A program made the translations under genes and the position numbers. Below are positions 39,001-50,827 of a stretch of DNA of 64,000 bases, piece by piece (positions within the stretch are counted from its first letter, which is position 1; each line of letters starts with the position of its first letter). This stretch comes from Daphnia carinata (Eukaryota > Arthropoda > Branchiopoda > Diplostraca > Daphniidae): NCBI RefSeq assembly GCF_022539665.2, contig NC_081335.1:5146001-5210000 (forward strand), read 5' to 3'. The notes under the pieces were generated by a model. The model was given only the letters and a program-made list of their open reading frames with translations, did no database searches and was not told the origin of the DNA.

Positions 39001-40219
39001 GAAGATAGCGCCTCGTTTCCTCCGTCGCCGTACGACACTGGTAGCGTCCAGTCGACCACGCCAGGTCGGCCGGGGAATAATCGCAACGAGAGGAGCTCCG
39101 TCTTTCAGGACCTGATGCGTCGCCGGACTTCGTACGATATCGACAACATCGTCATTCCTTACAGCATGGCGGCCACGACCCGCGTCGAGAGACTGCAATA
39201 CAAGGAGATCCAGACGCCCAAGTGGCGCACGGTCGACGACGAGGAATTGGCTGCTGGCCAGGTAATAATGAGCATTTAAATCACGTGTTGCCATTGATTC
39301 GATTATCAAGTGTGTTTCTCTTTTCTTTTTCTTTTTTTACACATCCGCAGGAAGTGTTGGAAGACATTGAGGATGTCAGCGAAGAAGCGTGCATTGCGCG
39401 TCACGATCGTTCGGAATTGGAAGAGAGGCGCAAGTTTATGAGCTATCTGAAACAGCCTGCGGGAGTCACGAGAGGTCGTCGACGAGTTGACCAAATTGAT
39501 CGGCTGGACAGCCGAGCCGATCAGAGCTCCGGTGCCAATACGCCTGACCCAATGTCGCCAGTCGGTTCCAAAGTCACCGACGGCTCAATGATGGATGTCG
39601 ATCTTCCCGTCGAAGAAGGAGAGCGCGTCGCGGCCGACATGCCAACAGCTGACGGATCGTTAACAGCTTCTGCCATCAAAGAACGTCGAAGGACTGCCTC
39701 CCTGACGAAAAGAGATTCCAGCGTATGGAAATTTCACGATGACAATTCCGGCATGTCGTGGGAGATGGAAGAGGTGAGTTGTTGGTCGTTTAAATTGTAT
39801 GGAAATCGAATAGTTTTGTTCTAATTCTCGATTTTGCATTGCTGCAGCCGTTTTTTACAATTGCCCCATATGAACCTCGCCTGTTTCCTCTGTCGGACAG
39901 CGTCTTTGAGCAATTGGTCGAGGAAATGCCGCCCGAAGAAGCCGACGAAGACTTGGCACCGCAGGAGGCTGGTCAACGATCGAATAAACGAGAAGCCAGG
40001 TCATCCGAGTGCGGCAGTGCCAGTGTCGGAGTGCCCGTCGTTTTGGCTCCAGGAGCCACGCCGACGACCACGTCGCCCGTGGACGATGAAGCCGTCACGT
40101 TTGTCTCTGAATCGACAAATTCACCTGGTGCCGACGATCTCGATGTCGACGACGAGGACCCCAACGATCCCGAATGGGAAGGGAGCCAGGGTAGTGCTCC
40201 GCGGAGCAGGAAAAGATAG
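36071..40219 (+). CDS. KANSL1: KAT8 regulatory NSL complex subunit 1 (NSL1 / wah)
   Basis: Exons 36071-37701, 38121-39261, 39351-39773 and 39848-40219 join in phase (3567 nt, 1188 aa; human 1105 aa). The start is supported by the N-terminus MAPALT, which also begins human KANSL1 shortly after its first Met. Conserved blocks are: a coiled region with QTLLRRAGRLQSRHVGRHVA; ATESSSGGESDDE; the helix RDRAAVASRWSWLQAQVSDL followed by EYRIRQHTD (about residues 557-585); a Cys-pair region CVLCNGKNNYLLP; HPVLSLPQDIPLSAHVDSLL; and the PEHE region (about 885-980) with YDIDNIVIPYSMAATTRVER, LQYKEIQTPKWR and EEACIARHDRSELEERRKF. In KANSL1 the PEHE domain binds the MOF/KAT8 acetyltransferase and the N-terminal part scaffolds WDR5, KANSL2 and others. 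The first exon is low-complexity and GC-rich. The acidic C-terminus ends before TAG. It acts in the nucleus at housekeeping promoters. Confidence 0.92.
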
Positions 40220-41900
40220 CCCTAACATCATCGCTCTCCATTTCCTCCCCCGTAGATTGCGAAAAACAAAAACGCTAATTCCTTCTCGCCACCGTGTGTC
40301 TGTCACCGAGCTCCGTAGTGTGTCGTAAACAAGTTAAACAAACAAACAAAAAAAAAGTTAGCTCTTCCTTAAACGTAGTAACAAGATGATCGGTTTATGA
40401 ATTTTTTTTCCCCCTTTAGCTCTTCGAATACATAAGCGGAAGAAGACGAAAACTTGAGTATGTGTGATAGATTTATACATAGTGAAAATGAGAAAGAGAG
40501 TCGGAGAAACGTGACTCTTCTTTTGCTGTACATAGTCGCGCAAGAAATTGAAAAGTTGGATGATAATGTCTGGTTGTTCGTCACTCCGATCTGTTGGCGC
40601 AACACCTTTATCCCTTTACTCCTCACATGTTTTTTTGTTTTTTTTTATTATTATTATTTTTTTTAATTTGTGCTTTGTTTCCTGTGCTATGTAATTCGCG
40701 AAGTCACCTCTGTTCCCAACTTTACACCGTCTTTCTTTTCTCTCTTCCTACCCACACACACACTTAAAACAAGTAATTGTGGATCGAGTGCAGATTGCGA
40801 GGAAATTTAGACTCGTTTTGCATGGGGTTCTTGCGTCATTTAGTTCACCTCTTTATACTGTTCGGTTATGAATAGGGAAGGGATAATGACTCCCGTCGAA
40901 CAACTGATTATACATATTTAACCAAGTTCATATTTTTTTTTTTATTCCTTTCTGTTGTGGATTTCTTTCATGATGTTTTTTTTTTCGTCTTGGTCCACGT
41001 CTCCTCATCAGTGTATAAATATCATACTATTTCTTTCTCGTTTCCCTTACCCTCTTGGCATTCGTGTGTTTATTTTGTTTTTCTCTCGAAAAAACAAAAA
41101 AAAACAACAAAAAAATACAGTTCTCCCAGAATGTTCACACACACGCAGTGTAGATAAAGATAAATATTCTAAATTGGTTAAGTTGCTCAGCTTTAAAAAA
41201 AAATGGCGATTTTGGAAAGATTGAAGTGATTTAAGCGACGTTGTCTTGGAGAGAAAAAAAAATTTGTTTTTACAGAGGTTGTCATTCTAAGAAATGAGAG
41301 CATTGAACGTTACACCTTAAATATTGGTATCCAAGGACGTTCGGTGAGTAGAGGAACTAATGAATCCTACAGCACGCCTACTACGCATAATAGAATTTAA
41401 AATTCTTCACAAGAATTTGAATCAATAATTGTTGACGGTGGTAAAACTAAAGGTTTCTATGAGAGGTTATTGAGTACGAATTTTCTTTTTCTGGATGTGT
41501 GCAGTAGGGACGTGTGCAGTCTAACGGTTACATCATATTTTGTCTGTAGCCCTGAAGCAAGGGTAGTCACCACATAGCGGGCCTAGCAGACAGCGCCATC
41601 GCGGAACACACGGTAAATGTAAAATCCATCGCTCGATGTTTTGAGGGCATTGTCTGTTCCTCTTATTCCGACATAATCAATTATCAGCATTTGGCTCAAC
41701 TTTGACCATAAATGCGGTAAAACAAAATAGTGGGTGACTGATGCGCATATATTTACCTGTATAATTTCACAGCGTTTCCTGAACTTTAACAATCAAACAC
41801 CTAGACCACTGCGTCCTCTAGCGGTAGATAAAGAAATTCTTTCGCGTGTTGCCGATAGCGGTCGTTTCGACGGACTTCAGTGTGTGAAAAAACGGCTGCA
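40220..41900 (+). other. KANSL1 3' UTR and intergenic region before cyclin T
   Basis: AT-rich 3' UTR with many T runs, followed by spacer and the cyclin T promoter. A 69-codon minus-strand frame at 41583-41792 has no recognisable similarity and is not called as a gene. Confidence 0.4.
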
Positions 41901-44900
41901 ATGGCGGCGTCGATGGACTCTGGGAAATGGATTTTTTCTAAAGAACAATTACAAAATACTCCTTCCCGAAGATGCAACATCGACTACGACAAGGAAATTT
42001 ATTACCGGCAGCAGGCGGCTACATTAATTCAAGAAATGGGCCAAAGATTACAAGTGTAAGTGCTAAAAGTCTAAGTTGTTCTTTCCATCGTTTAGGACAC
42101 GATTCTTTCGTTATCACACGCGTTTGTCGCGGTTTAGATATTAACAACAATAATACGCATTCAGTATTGTTTGAGCAATTTATCACTAGCAACGTCATGG
42201 AGCTACGCTAATTCACGTTTCTTTCTCTGTGTTTAGGACACAGCTGTGTATCAACACGGCCATCGTGTATGTGCATCGGTTCTTCATGTTCCATTCCTTC
42301 ACCAAGTTCCATCGAAATCCTATTTCTTCCTGTGCTCTCTTTCTAGCCGCCAAAGTTGAAGAGCAGCCCAGGAAGTTAGAGCATGTCATAAGGGTTGCTC
42401 ACATGATCCTCTACAAGGATCAACGCCACTTGGACATAAACTCTGAGGTATGTCAATATGGTTATGTTTTATGTGGATGTCTCACAATTGTTTTTCATTT
42501 TCTATTCAGCAATACATTGAGCAAGCTCAGGAGCTGATAAATAATGAAAATATTCTGCTCCAGACGCTTGGGTTTGATGTCGCAATTGACCACCCTCACA
42601 CGCAAGTGCTCAAGTGTTGTCAGCATCTATTTAGAGGTAGAATGTAATTTTTTTCAATCAAACAATGGCACATTCTGTATATTCTGTTCATTTTCTTCAG
42701 CGTCTTCTAGCAAGGATATGGCACAGACCTCTTACTTCATGGCAACAAATAGGTAAATTTTTTCTTTAATGTCCCAAATTGTGTCGTGTTTCTGCTCCAA
42801 GTAACAAGAGGTGTCATGTTGTGGCAGTTTGCACCTGACCACCATGTGCCTCCAGTACAAGCCCACCGTGGTGGCCTGTGTTTGCATCCATCTGGTGTGC
42901 AAATGGTTCAACTTTGAGGTAACAAATTCTTTACTTTTTCTAATGTTTAAAGACATTGTCGATTCAATTTCTATTTGACATCTCAGATACCACAGAGTGC
43001 CGAAGGTAAAGATTGGTTTTGGTATGTTGACAAATCGGTGACGCTAGAAATGCTGGACGAACTTACGGTCGAATTTCTGGCCATCTTCAACAAATGCCCG
43101 TCAAGGCTTCGCAAACGTGTTATGCAACAGCCAGGAGTTAACGCTTCTGCCATGACTTCTTCGGACAAAACCGCTTCTGGAACCAGTAAAGATTCATCGA
43201 CAAGCCACCAAGATGCTCATAAAATTAGAAACGAATCGTCAGGCAGTAGTGCTCCTAAACCAGGTAACGTCTTCGAAAATTGTGTTGCAAGGGGGGGGGG
43301 GGGAGGTAAACTGTTACAAAAAAAGAGCATGATTTATGGCTGCATATCAGGTGAGCGAGTTCCCCGACCACACGATCAAAGGAGGGATAAAACTGGTGCG
43401 CCTCTCCCTCCGTCGAGTTCTACGGCCAGCGTCCCCGTCGGTCACCGTCCGTCTTCGAATAGTGGACATCCTCCTTCACATTCGAACCGACCACCGGAAG
43501 GTGCGGGGCTTGGTGTTGGTGGTAGTTCAGCTGCTGGCAGTCATCACCATCATCATCATCACCAACAACAACAACAGCAGCAGCACCAGCAACAACCTTC
43601 GGGACATTCTTCCAGCCGACCTCCACATCCTCATCAAAGGTCAAGTTCTGGTTCTGTGAAAGATACAAAACAGCCGGTTGGAAACAGCAGCAGTAGTGCA
43701 TCGCATCCCTCATCTGTCCAACATCATCATCATCAGCAGCACCAACAACAACATCAACAACAAAGGCTACAGCAGCCACCCGTTCCGCAGAATACGCTAT
43801 CGTCACAGGTACGTTTGACCCCTCACAATGTAAAATGCATTTCCTGTTTATACATAAACATTATTCGTCCATAGAGAAAACCAGTCGCACCGAATGCGCC
43901 ACCCAGCAATAAAGTTCAACAGCCTTCAAGTGGTGGAAGTAGCAGCAGCAGTTTATTTTCTCCACCTCGAGTAGAGCAACAGCCGGAGCGAAAACCAATT
44001 GACTCGACTAGTAGAACCGGCAAACCATCTACGTCGGCCTTTGGTCAAGATTGGCCTGGTAATGGCAATGTGTCGTCAGGAGCGAGCAACGCAGTGGGAT
44101 CGAATCAGCAAACCCAAATGAACCTTAGCACTTCGTTGGGCTTCAGCCTCGATCTGGATATTTGCGAAGATCAAGACTCTACATGGGATATTAACTATGG
44201 TTTAGAACCCAACAGTCTGCTGGGGTCGCCCAATGCCGCTATTGAATCCATGTTGATGAATAACGCTACCGGAGACGGGGCGAGTACTAGCGGCTTTCAA
44301 ATGAAGCAGCAACAGAGCCTTTTTAGTATGTTGGAACCATCACCTAAGCCGCAACAGTCCGGACAGCAGCAGCAGCAGCTTAATTTGATCAATCCCCAGC
44401 TTCCTTCAACGCCTCAACCGCAAGTTACTCCACAGCAGCAGCAACACCACCAGCAACAGCAGCAGCAACAACACCAGCAACAACAACAACAACAACAGCA
44501 GCAGCAACAACAACAACCTTCACTTCGTGAAAGTCTGTTTGATCTGGTACTCGACAATGACCAGTTCACCAGTGTCAAAACTGAAGACGCCATGACGTGC
44601 GTCGAAATCAAGAGTACACCTGCAGCTGAAGTGGTTGTTTCGGCACCTACTGACGGAGGGGAGGATGTTGACTCATCTTCGGGCAAAAAGAAGAAGAAGA
44701 AGAAGGAGAAGCACAAAAACAAAGATAAGGATCGTGAAGGCAAAGAGAAGGAGAAGAAACACAAACACAAGCACAAAGAGAAAGATAAGGAGAAGGAGAA
44801 GCAGCGCGATAAGGACAAGTACAAAGACGCCACCGACGGTCCACGGCTCAAGATATCGATGCCAGGAGCGAACCAGTCACCTGCCGAAGATCCAGCTGCT

Positions 44901-45797
44901 CTGGTCAAACCTGTGCTGAAAATTAAGATTCCCAAAGGACGTATCGAAGGCGAGGTCGCTACGACGCCGACCAATGGATCCAACGAAAGCCAGCCACTAC
45001 CGGCGGCCTCGCCTGCGGCACCTGGTGGTGGTCTCAAGATCAAAATCAGTCGGGAGATGATCAGCAGCAATAACAGCAAAGAAAAGGAGAGCAGCCGGAA
45101 GCGATCCAGCACAACTAGCAGCTCTTCACTAAACAAAACGTCCCTACCCTCAGCCAAACTACCAAAAATAGAAGCCATACCACCACAGCAGCAGCAACTC
45201 CAACCACCACAGCAACAGCATCATCCACCTCATCAGCAGCAACATCATTTTCAAACGGCCAGTTCGAATGCACGCCCGCATCACGAACGCAATGGGTCGT
45301 CGTCGTCCAACGCAGTGCCGGAAGAAAGTCGCCAACGTAGTCACTCGGCTCATCGATCATCCACCAATATGAACAAGGTAGGACACGCATCAGCGCAGAC
45401 GTTTTCGGGTCCTTCTGCTAGTACGTCCTCCTCTGGCCCGTCGTCCGCTGCTGCTTCCGCCGCCAATGCTGCTGCAGCCGCCGCTGCTGCCAATGCCGCG
45501 AACCCCTATCGTTCAGTGGGCGGTTTTCCCTCATTTGCTCCCACCTATCCTCCACCAGGGTCTATGCCACCAATGGGACATCCTCCCTTCTACAATCCTT
45601 TTCCTCCTGCTTATCCACCCTACCACATGTATGCACCGTACCAGCAAGCACCCCCGATGCCGCCCATGATGAACAATCATATGCACCAAGCTCCGATACC
45701 GCCATCCATGGCCACTGGAGTCTCTGCCGGCATGCCACCTCTACCTCGAGAGCCTCCCCCTCAAGTACCCCCTCCGCCGCCTCCTCAGCCACATTAG
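41901..45797 (+). CDS. CycT: Cyclin T, regulatory subunit of P-TEFb
   Basis: Eight exons in phase: 41901-42055, 42237-42447, 42510-42636, 42701-42752, 42828-42918, 42987-43263, 43351-43808 and 43875-45797 (3294 nt, 1097 aa). The first 265 or so residues are the two cyclin boxes, with [80 protein letters not shown] and [20 protein letters not shown], diagnostic of cyclin T/K and closest to T. The C-terminal part has a His tract near residue 367 running into Gln, poly-Gln near 645-667, a Lys-rich block near 727-774, and an Ala tract and Pro-rich end. Cyclin T binds Cdk9 to phosphorylate RNA polymerase II and release paused transcription; in human CCNT1 the His-rich region drives condensate formation. 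The intron at 43264-43350 is 87 bp with no stop, so its retention would stay in frame. Confidence 0.93.
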
Positions 45798-46611
45798 TAC
45801 CACCAACAACAACCCAAACTCTGTTATTTGCAACTCTTTCTCAAGTTCTCTGCCCAGCTTTTTTTTTCTTCTCTTTTTTTTCTCTCTCTCTCTCCTCTCC
45901 ATTTTGTTTTTGTATTTTGGTAGATTCCATAACGTAACGTCGCGCTCTCCAATGAAGCATCGTTCATTAATTCCGGCTACTTGGGGGAGTTTTCATTTTA
46001 CGACGATGTTTACGATGCGATTTCTTCCCTGACCGGCTCGTCTCGCCTATTCATTTTCTTGTACATATTTAGCATAGCTAGAACGAAGATGTGAGTTGTC
46101 ATGCTGGAAAACAGAAATCAGAAACCTCTAGTGTACTCCTTCCCTTACTATCCCATATTCTCCCCTCTCAAGCAACCTTCCCTTCCATTAAAAATTTTTG
46201 CTTTTTCCTCAAAACACAAAAGAAAGAGAATGAAGCATGTGATGCCGTGAATTCTAAGCGGAATTTTTTTTCTATTATAAAATTCTCTTTTTCCCACACA
46301 TTATTAATGCTGCTAATTTATAACTCTGTGTCTTTAAAGAAAGAACGGGTTACCCTTTTTTTTTTTTTTTTTTTTTTGTTATTTGTGTTCTTTCTTCTTC
46401 ATGTGGCTGAAGTCCTCTATTTATTTAGTTATAAATTTGCAGATGGCAATCGGCCTGGCCATGCCTGATTGATTTCTGCCTCAGTGACGTTCCCCTTCTT
46501 TCCCCCTACCGGGAACACAGCAACAAAAATGACTACTCCAGTTTGGTGACTGTCAGATTGCCGATCTGTTTTGTTTCAAAGAGTAAAAGATGGCAAATGA
46601 CACGAAAACAA

Positions 46612-46655
<44 letters not shown>

Positions 46656-47419
46656 AAATCAACAATCATGGGATCAAGTGGGATAGAGACATTTTCTCAG
46701 TGAGAAAAGTTAATTCCGAAGTTTGTTTTTATGCTGAAGATTGCGTAGATTGTTTAGACTAATCTGATAGTAAAATACGGGGATGAAAAAAAACTGTTAA
46801 AAATAAATTAACTCGATGTGTCTCTTAAGCAAAAGAAAACAAAAAAAGTCATGGCCTTTAGTGAGTATGTGGTTATCCTCTCTACTCTTTCTGTTTCCAT
46901 TGTGTTGAAAAACAAAACAGATCTTTGTTTTCAATTTGTGTACTGTGGCCTGTTGGCACATCGTCATGTCGTAAAGGAAGGGCGGATGTGTTGGATAGGG
47001 AATATGTAACCTACCCGCTTGTCTTACCACGGAATTAATAGGAAAACAAATCTTCTCTTTCTTTCTCTCTCCATCCCATTATTATTATTATTATTTTTCC
47101 CGTTTTCTTTGTCCTTTTTTCCTTTTTATTTTTTGTTATGGAAACAACCATGTTCAGGAGGTGGGTGTAGTAAATTGTAAATAAGTTTCACGACGGAGCC
47201 TCCTCTTGATAATTTTGGTGATGATTAATCAGAAATTGTTTGCAACATTTGCAAGTTGAAATAATCTTTTGTGTGCGTATCTAGGTAATTTTGTTTGATA
47301 TATGGATCCTATGAGTTGTGAATGGGTGTTAAAATAACGATCATGAAAAGAAAATACACTCTCCAAGTTTGTCTTGTAATTCACAGCGTATTTCATAAAT
47401 CATCTAATACATAGCATAC
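45798..47419 (+). other. Cyclin T 3' UTR and spacer
   Basis: AT-rich sequence with long T and A runs. No coding similarity is seen until the bystin fragment. Confidence 0.5.
46613..46653. repeat. A41 homopolymer
   Basis: An uninterrupted run of 41 A, the longest homopolymer in the window, about 0.8 kb past the cyclin T stop codon. It could be an ordinary microsatellite or the tail of an old retroposed sequence; no element is recognisable just upstream of it. Confidence 0.9.
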
Positions 47420-48155
47420 GAACGTGCTACACGGATATTCACATCAAATTCAAGGGAGAAAGTGGATCAACGGTGTTTTGATTTGGTCCTTTTTCCTCGT
47501 GTTCGCGACGATATCGTCGAGCACAAGAAACTAAATTTCCATCTTTATCAAGCTCTGCGGAAAGCTCTTTTTAAACCTGGGGCGTTTTTCTAGGGATTTC
47601 TTCTTCCAATTTTCGAGGTTATACAAGAAAAATTTCAAACAATTATTTTGTCTTTACCTTTCTAATAACTTACCCCATAGTGGCACCTGCACCTTAGGAG
47701 AAACTATCATTGTGGGCTCCGTAATTTCGGGATGCTCCTTCCTGTCTTACACTCTGCTGAGCTATATTAAAGCTAGCTGAAATGAACTACGGTGGATCGA
47801 ATTCAATTTTTCTGCGGATCTTTTTCGACAAAAAGTACGCTTTGCCGTATCGTGTAGTTGATGCAGCTGTTCGCTATTTCATCAAGTGGGTATTTTATGG
47901 TCGAATGCAAATTCGATAAAACTCTTTAGTTAACGTTTTGAAATGTTTTTTTTTTTACAGATTTCAACTCGAATCAGGGAAATGCCCGTTTTGTGGCATC
48001 AGCCGCTGTTGACGTTTTGTTAGTGATACAAAGCTGATCTTAGTAGTGAACAGAAAGAGGCGTTGCTTCAGCTAATTATTGTTCACAAGCGCCATACGTT
48101 GATATCAGAATCCACCGTGAACTGCAGCACTCTGCTTGCAGAGATGAAGAAGTGA
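47420..48155 (+). pseudogene. Bystin C-terminal pseudogene fragment, introns retained
   Basis: Three exon-like pieces keep bystin similarity in order: about 47428-47617 ([36 protein letters not shown]), 47681-47885 (GETIIVGSVI, then [20 protein letters not shown] and PYRVVDA), and 47961-48155 (PVLWHQPLLTF, YKADLSSEQKEALLQLI). Bystin/BYSL acts in 40S ribosomal subunit maturation. The copy is broken: an in-frame TAG at 47591-47593 in the KPGA-x-x-K region, frame changes before the NYGGSNS block, a frameshift after FQLESGK, and adjacent TAG/TGA codons before YKAD. Splice sites between the pieces are kept, so it arose by DNA duplication rather than retrotransposition. The upstream two thirds of the gene is missing. 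Confidence 0.8.
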
Positions 48156-48969
48156 TAGATTAAAACAATCATAGAGAAATCAACAAATTTGATATCCTAC
48201 CTTTTGTCGTAGTTTCTACTATACACAAGTTTAAAATTCATCCGTTTCTGCGGATAAAAACAGGAAATTGAAAAAAGCGTAAAATTAATTAAAACCATCA
48301 ATGAAAAACCAGGTAGGTTAGTGTATGTTCTCTATTACCAAAGCACTTCGGAATGAAAGAGAAACATAAGATACCTCTCTTCGCTATCCTTTCAAAACTG
48401 TCAGCCATAAAATTACATTCGGACTCATCAGTACGAAGCTAATGAACGAAACTCAAGCAATGAATGGTGAAGACAAAAGTAAGTAGGAAAAAAACTGTGC
48501 TTAATTATACAAACCTTAGGTGAAACCGTTAATTAACTAGTGATTGGTTAACAATAGTTTGATCTGATACCAACATGTATAAGGTGGGGGGAGAGAAGGC
48601 AAAAAATTTTGTCACGTTCTTGCACCCGACTATATCTTAATGGCTAAGGCTAATATTAAAATAAAAAGGGAGAGAAGGCACATATGTATGCAATTTGATG
48701 AGAAACAACATCACGAAGAACACGGAATACCGAATGCAAACCTTGGAAAAACAGCCCCACCGTCCTGTGTTCAGATGTTTACGGGCAAGTGGCGTTGCTG
48801 CCCTTTTTTTAGTGCAATACGGTAAGTTGAAGATCAAAACTAAATATCACCAGGTATCGTATGTGGTAGCTGCGGGAATTCTGTTGAAATAGAAAAAAAA
48901 ATTATTATTATTAAAATTAATTATTGACAATTAAAATACAAAAAATGAAAAACATAAACAAAACAAACT
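48156..48969. other. Spacer between bystin fragment and duplicated unit
   Basis: 0.8 kb of AT-rich DNA with no recognisable gene or repeat family. Confidence 0.4.
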
Positions 48970-50134
48970 TCTTCATCAAACAAGGGCTCCATTGTTCAAT
49001 GGCAAACTGTTTTATTCCTCTCAGCAAGCATCTACACTTTGAAAAATTTGTTTTATGTCATTTGTGGTACTGGTGTAGAGCAGCCATGGAACAAACTCAA
49101 AGATACCCATCCCCTGGAGCAGAAGAGAAACGAATCTATTGGCTCCTTCACCAGCTCAGGAAAATCTGGCAAATCAGACTAATACAGAAGAATGGTTAAT
49201 TAGATTTTTCCTCTACTTCTATCTTTCTCTAATACCACTGAAATCTGAAAATAAAAGCAAATGCTATACATTTTTCTCCAATTGTTATATCGGCATTGGT
49301 GCTTAAGTTCCCTGTATGGGAATCCTGTTATCGATTTTGGATTGCTATGAGTCATTTAACAACACAATATTAATTCACTTACACAGTAGCTTCTGTTAGA
49401 ATATATTTAACAGGTAGTTTCTTAGTTAAAAACAGAAAAGACTTCCTAATCTACTTAACAAAATGAAACTTAATACCTGCGTAAGGAGAAGGGTCACATT
49501 GAAGCCTCTTTCTTTCAACATTATGCTTGCAATTTTCATAAATGCAGCAGTCTGCTGTCAATACCATAAGAGCATTGCTTTGTTGCTTTACATGGTCTAT
49601 GCAAAATACTGCAACACTTTTTAAATTATTCTCATCAAAACAAAAGAAATACAATGTTTTGTCTTACGGGGTTTTTCACATTTGCCAACGGCTGCTCCAA
49701 CTCACACTACGCCAAAGAAAAAAGGCTTGAATCCGAACAAACCAATAACATTCTTGTCATTTATCTTCCACATACACGATATAAAAATTCAATATAAATA
49801 AAAAAAAATTGAAAATGTACTGAAAATGAAAAGAAAAAGAAAACAATAGCAGGCGAAGAACACAACACCGTTGGTAACTGCCGCCTGGTGGCCGAAAACG
49901 GAAGTTATAATAATATGGTATCGTAACTACACGACTGTTTTTCCTCTATTAGGAGGACCGAAGACGCCGAAATCCCGATATTACACCTAGCGGCGATAAC
50001 CGAAGACATTAGGCGGGGAGAAACGCGATTGCTGCCGTTCCAACGGGAAGTATTAGCCGTACTTTTTCAATAGCTAAATTCCAATGAGCCATTTAAAAAT
50101 TCTTTTTTTTCTTTTTCGCTAGGTATGGGCCTAG

Positions 50135-50156
50135 GCCGCAGCATTAATGCTGCGGC
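50135..50156. repeat. 22-bp perfect palindrome, copy a
   Basis: GCCGCAGCATT followed by its exact complement AATGCTGCGGC, directly after a second palindrome GGCCTAGGCC that overlaps it by three bases. It could form a hairpin in RNA or a protein-binding dyad in DNA. Confidence 0.95.
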
Positions 50157-50354
50157 AATGGGGCTATTAAGAGGACCGAAGACGCCGAAATCCCGATATT
50201 TTACCTGGTGGTGATAACCGAAGATATTAAGCGGCGAAAAACGCGATTGCTGCCGCTCCAACGGGAAGTATTAGCCGTACAATTTAAGTAGACTAAATTC
50301 CAATAAGTAATAATTAAAAAATTTTTTTTTCTTTTTCCCTAGGTATGGGCCTAG

Positions 50355-50376
50355 GCCGCAGCATTAATGCTGCGGC
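50355..50376. repeat. 22-bp perfect palindrome, copy b
   Basis: Identical to the palindrome at 50135-50156. It lies between an acceptor-like site (ctttttccctag) and a strong donor-like site (CTTCAG/gtgaga near 50413), so it may sit inside a short leader exon of about 70 nt. Confidence 0.95.
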
Positions 50377-50827
50377 AATGGGGCTAGTCTCGGGACGAAC
50401 CTGCGCGCTTCAGGTGAGACTGGCTGCAGCATGCCCAACCCAGGCTTTGCCTGGTCTGCAATGTGTTCTTGAGTATAAATTGCCCAAATGGTGGCCAGCT
50501 TGCTCACGCAGGCCATCCCACCCCCTATTGACGGGGAAGCGAGTGGCGGGAGAGCCGAGCCAAGGCGGACTATGAGCAATTTGAATTAAAAAGTCCGCCG
50601 GATGGTGTACAGACTGCACGGGCAAGGGCTTATTGGCCTTCTCAAGAATGAACAGTCGCGCATGGCCTGAGCGCCATGCGGAATGCATTACATACAATCG
50701 TCTACCTGAATTTGAAAAGTAGCAAAGTTTAATTGCTCAACTACCTAACCAGTAGCTAGGCAGACCTCTCCTACTCCACAAACTCAAACTCACATTCTAT
50801 ACCTTCGATTAATAAGCTGATGAGAAA

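Larger units (their letters stand above)
49946..50386. repeat. Tandem duplication (about 220 bp x 2) carrying a palindrome
   Basis: Units 49946-50163 and 50164-50386 are clearly homologous, starting at CTATTA(A/G)GAGGACCG and ending after the GGGGCTA that follows the palindrome. The second duplicated region has only one such unit (about 63167-63389). Each unit has a pyrimidine tract plus CTAG/GT acceptor-like site just before the palindrome. Confidence 0.85.
48970..50827. repeat. Duplicated unit, copy 1 (leader of the 317-aa ORF)
   Basis: This 1.86-kb stretch is repeated at 60396-63822. Its left half (48970 to about 49835) matches 60396-61210. Its right half (about 49820-50827) matches the pieces at 62497-62540 and 63075-63822, once inserted elements in the second copy are removed. 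Similarity ends a few bases before the ATG of an ORF in both copies, and those ORFs are unrelated. In the left half, the minus strand carries an exon-like segment in both copies (around FCIDHVKQQS...TADCCIYENC...CDPS) followed by a GT donor, so it may also contain part of a divergent gene. Function is unknown. Confidence 0.8.

Noticed and set aside
41583-41792. 69-codon minus-strand ORF upstream of cyclin T
   Set aside because: No recognisable family, no splice partners, and within the likely promoter region.
44414-45178. Long minus-strand ORF inside the cyclin T last exon
   Set aside because: It is the antisense of CAG/CAA and AAG repeats, giving Cys/Leu/Ser-rich nonsense.
50345-50575. 76-codon ORF starting MGLGRSINAAAMG, also open in the second unit at 63343-63573
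   Set aside because: The opposite strand is equally open in both copies and the few differences are mostly amino-acid changing, so there is no sign of protein constraint. It also crosses a strong donor-like site.
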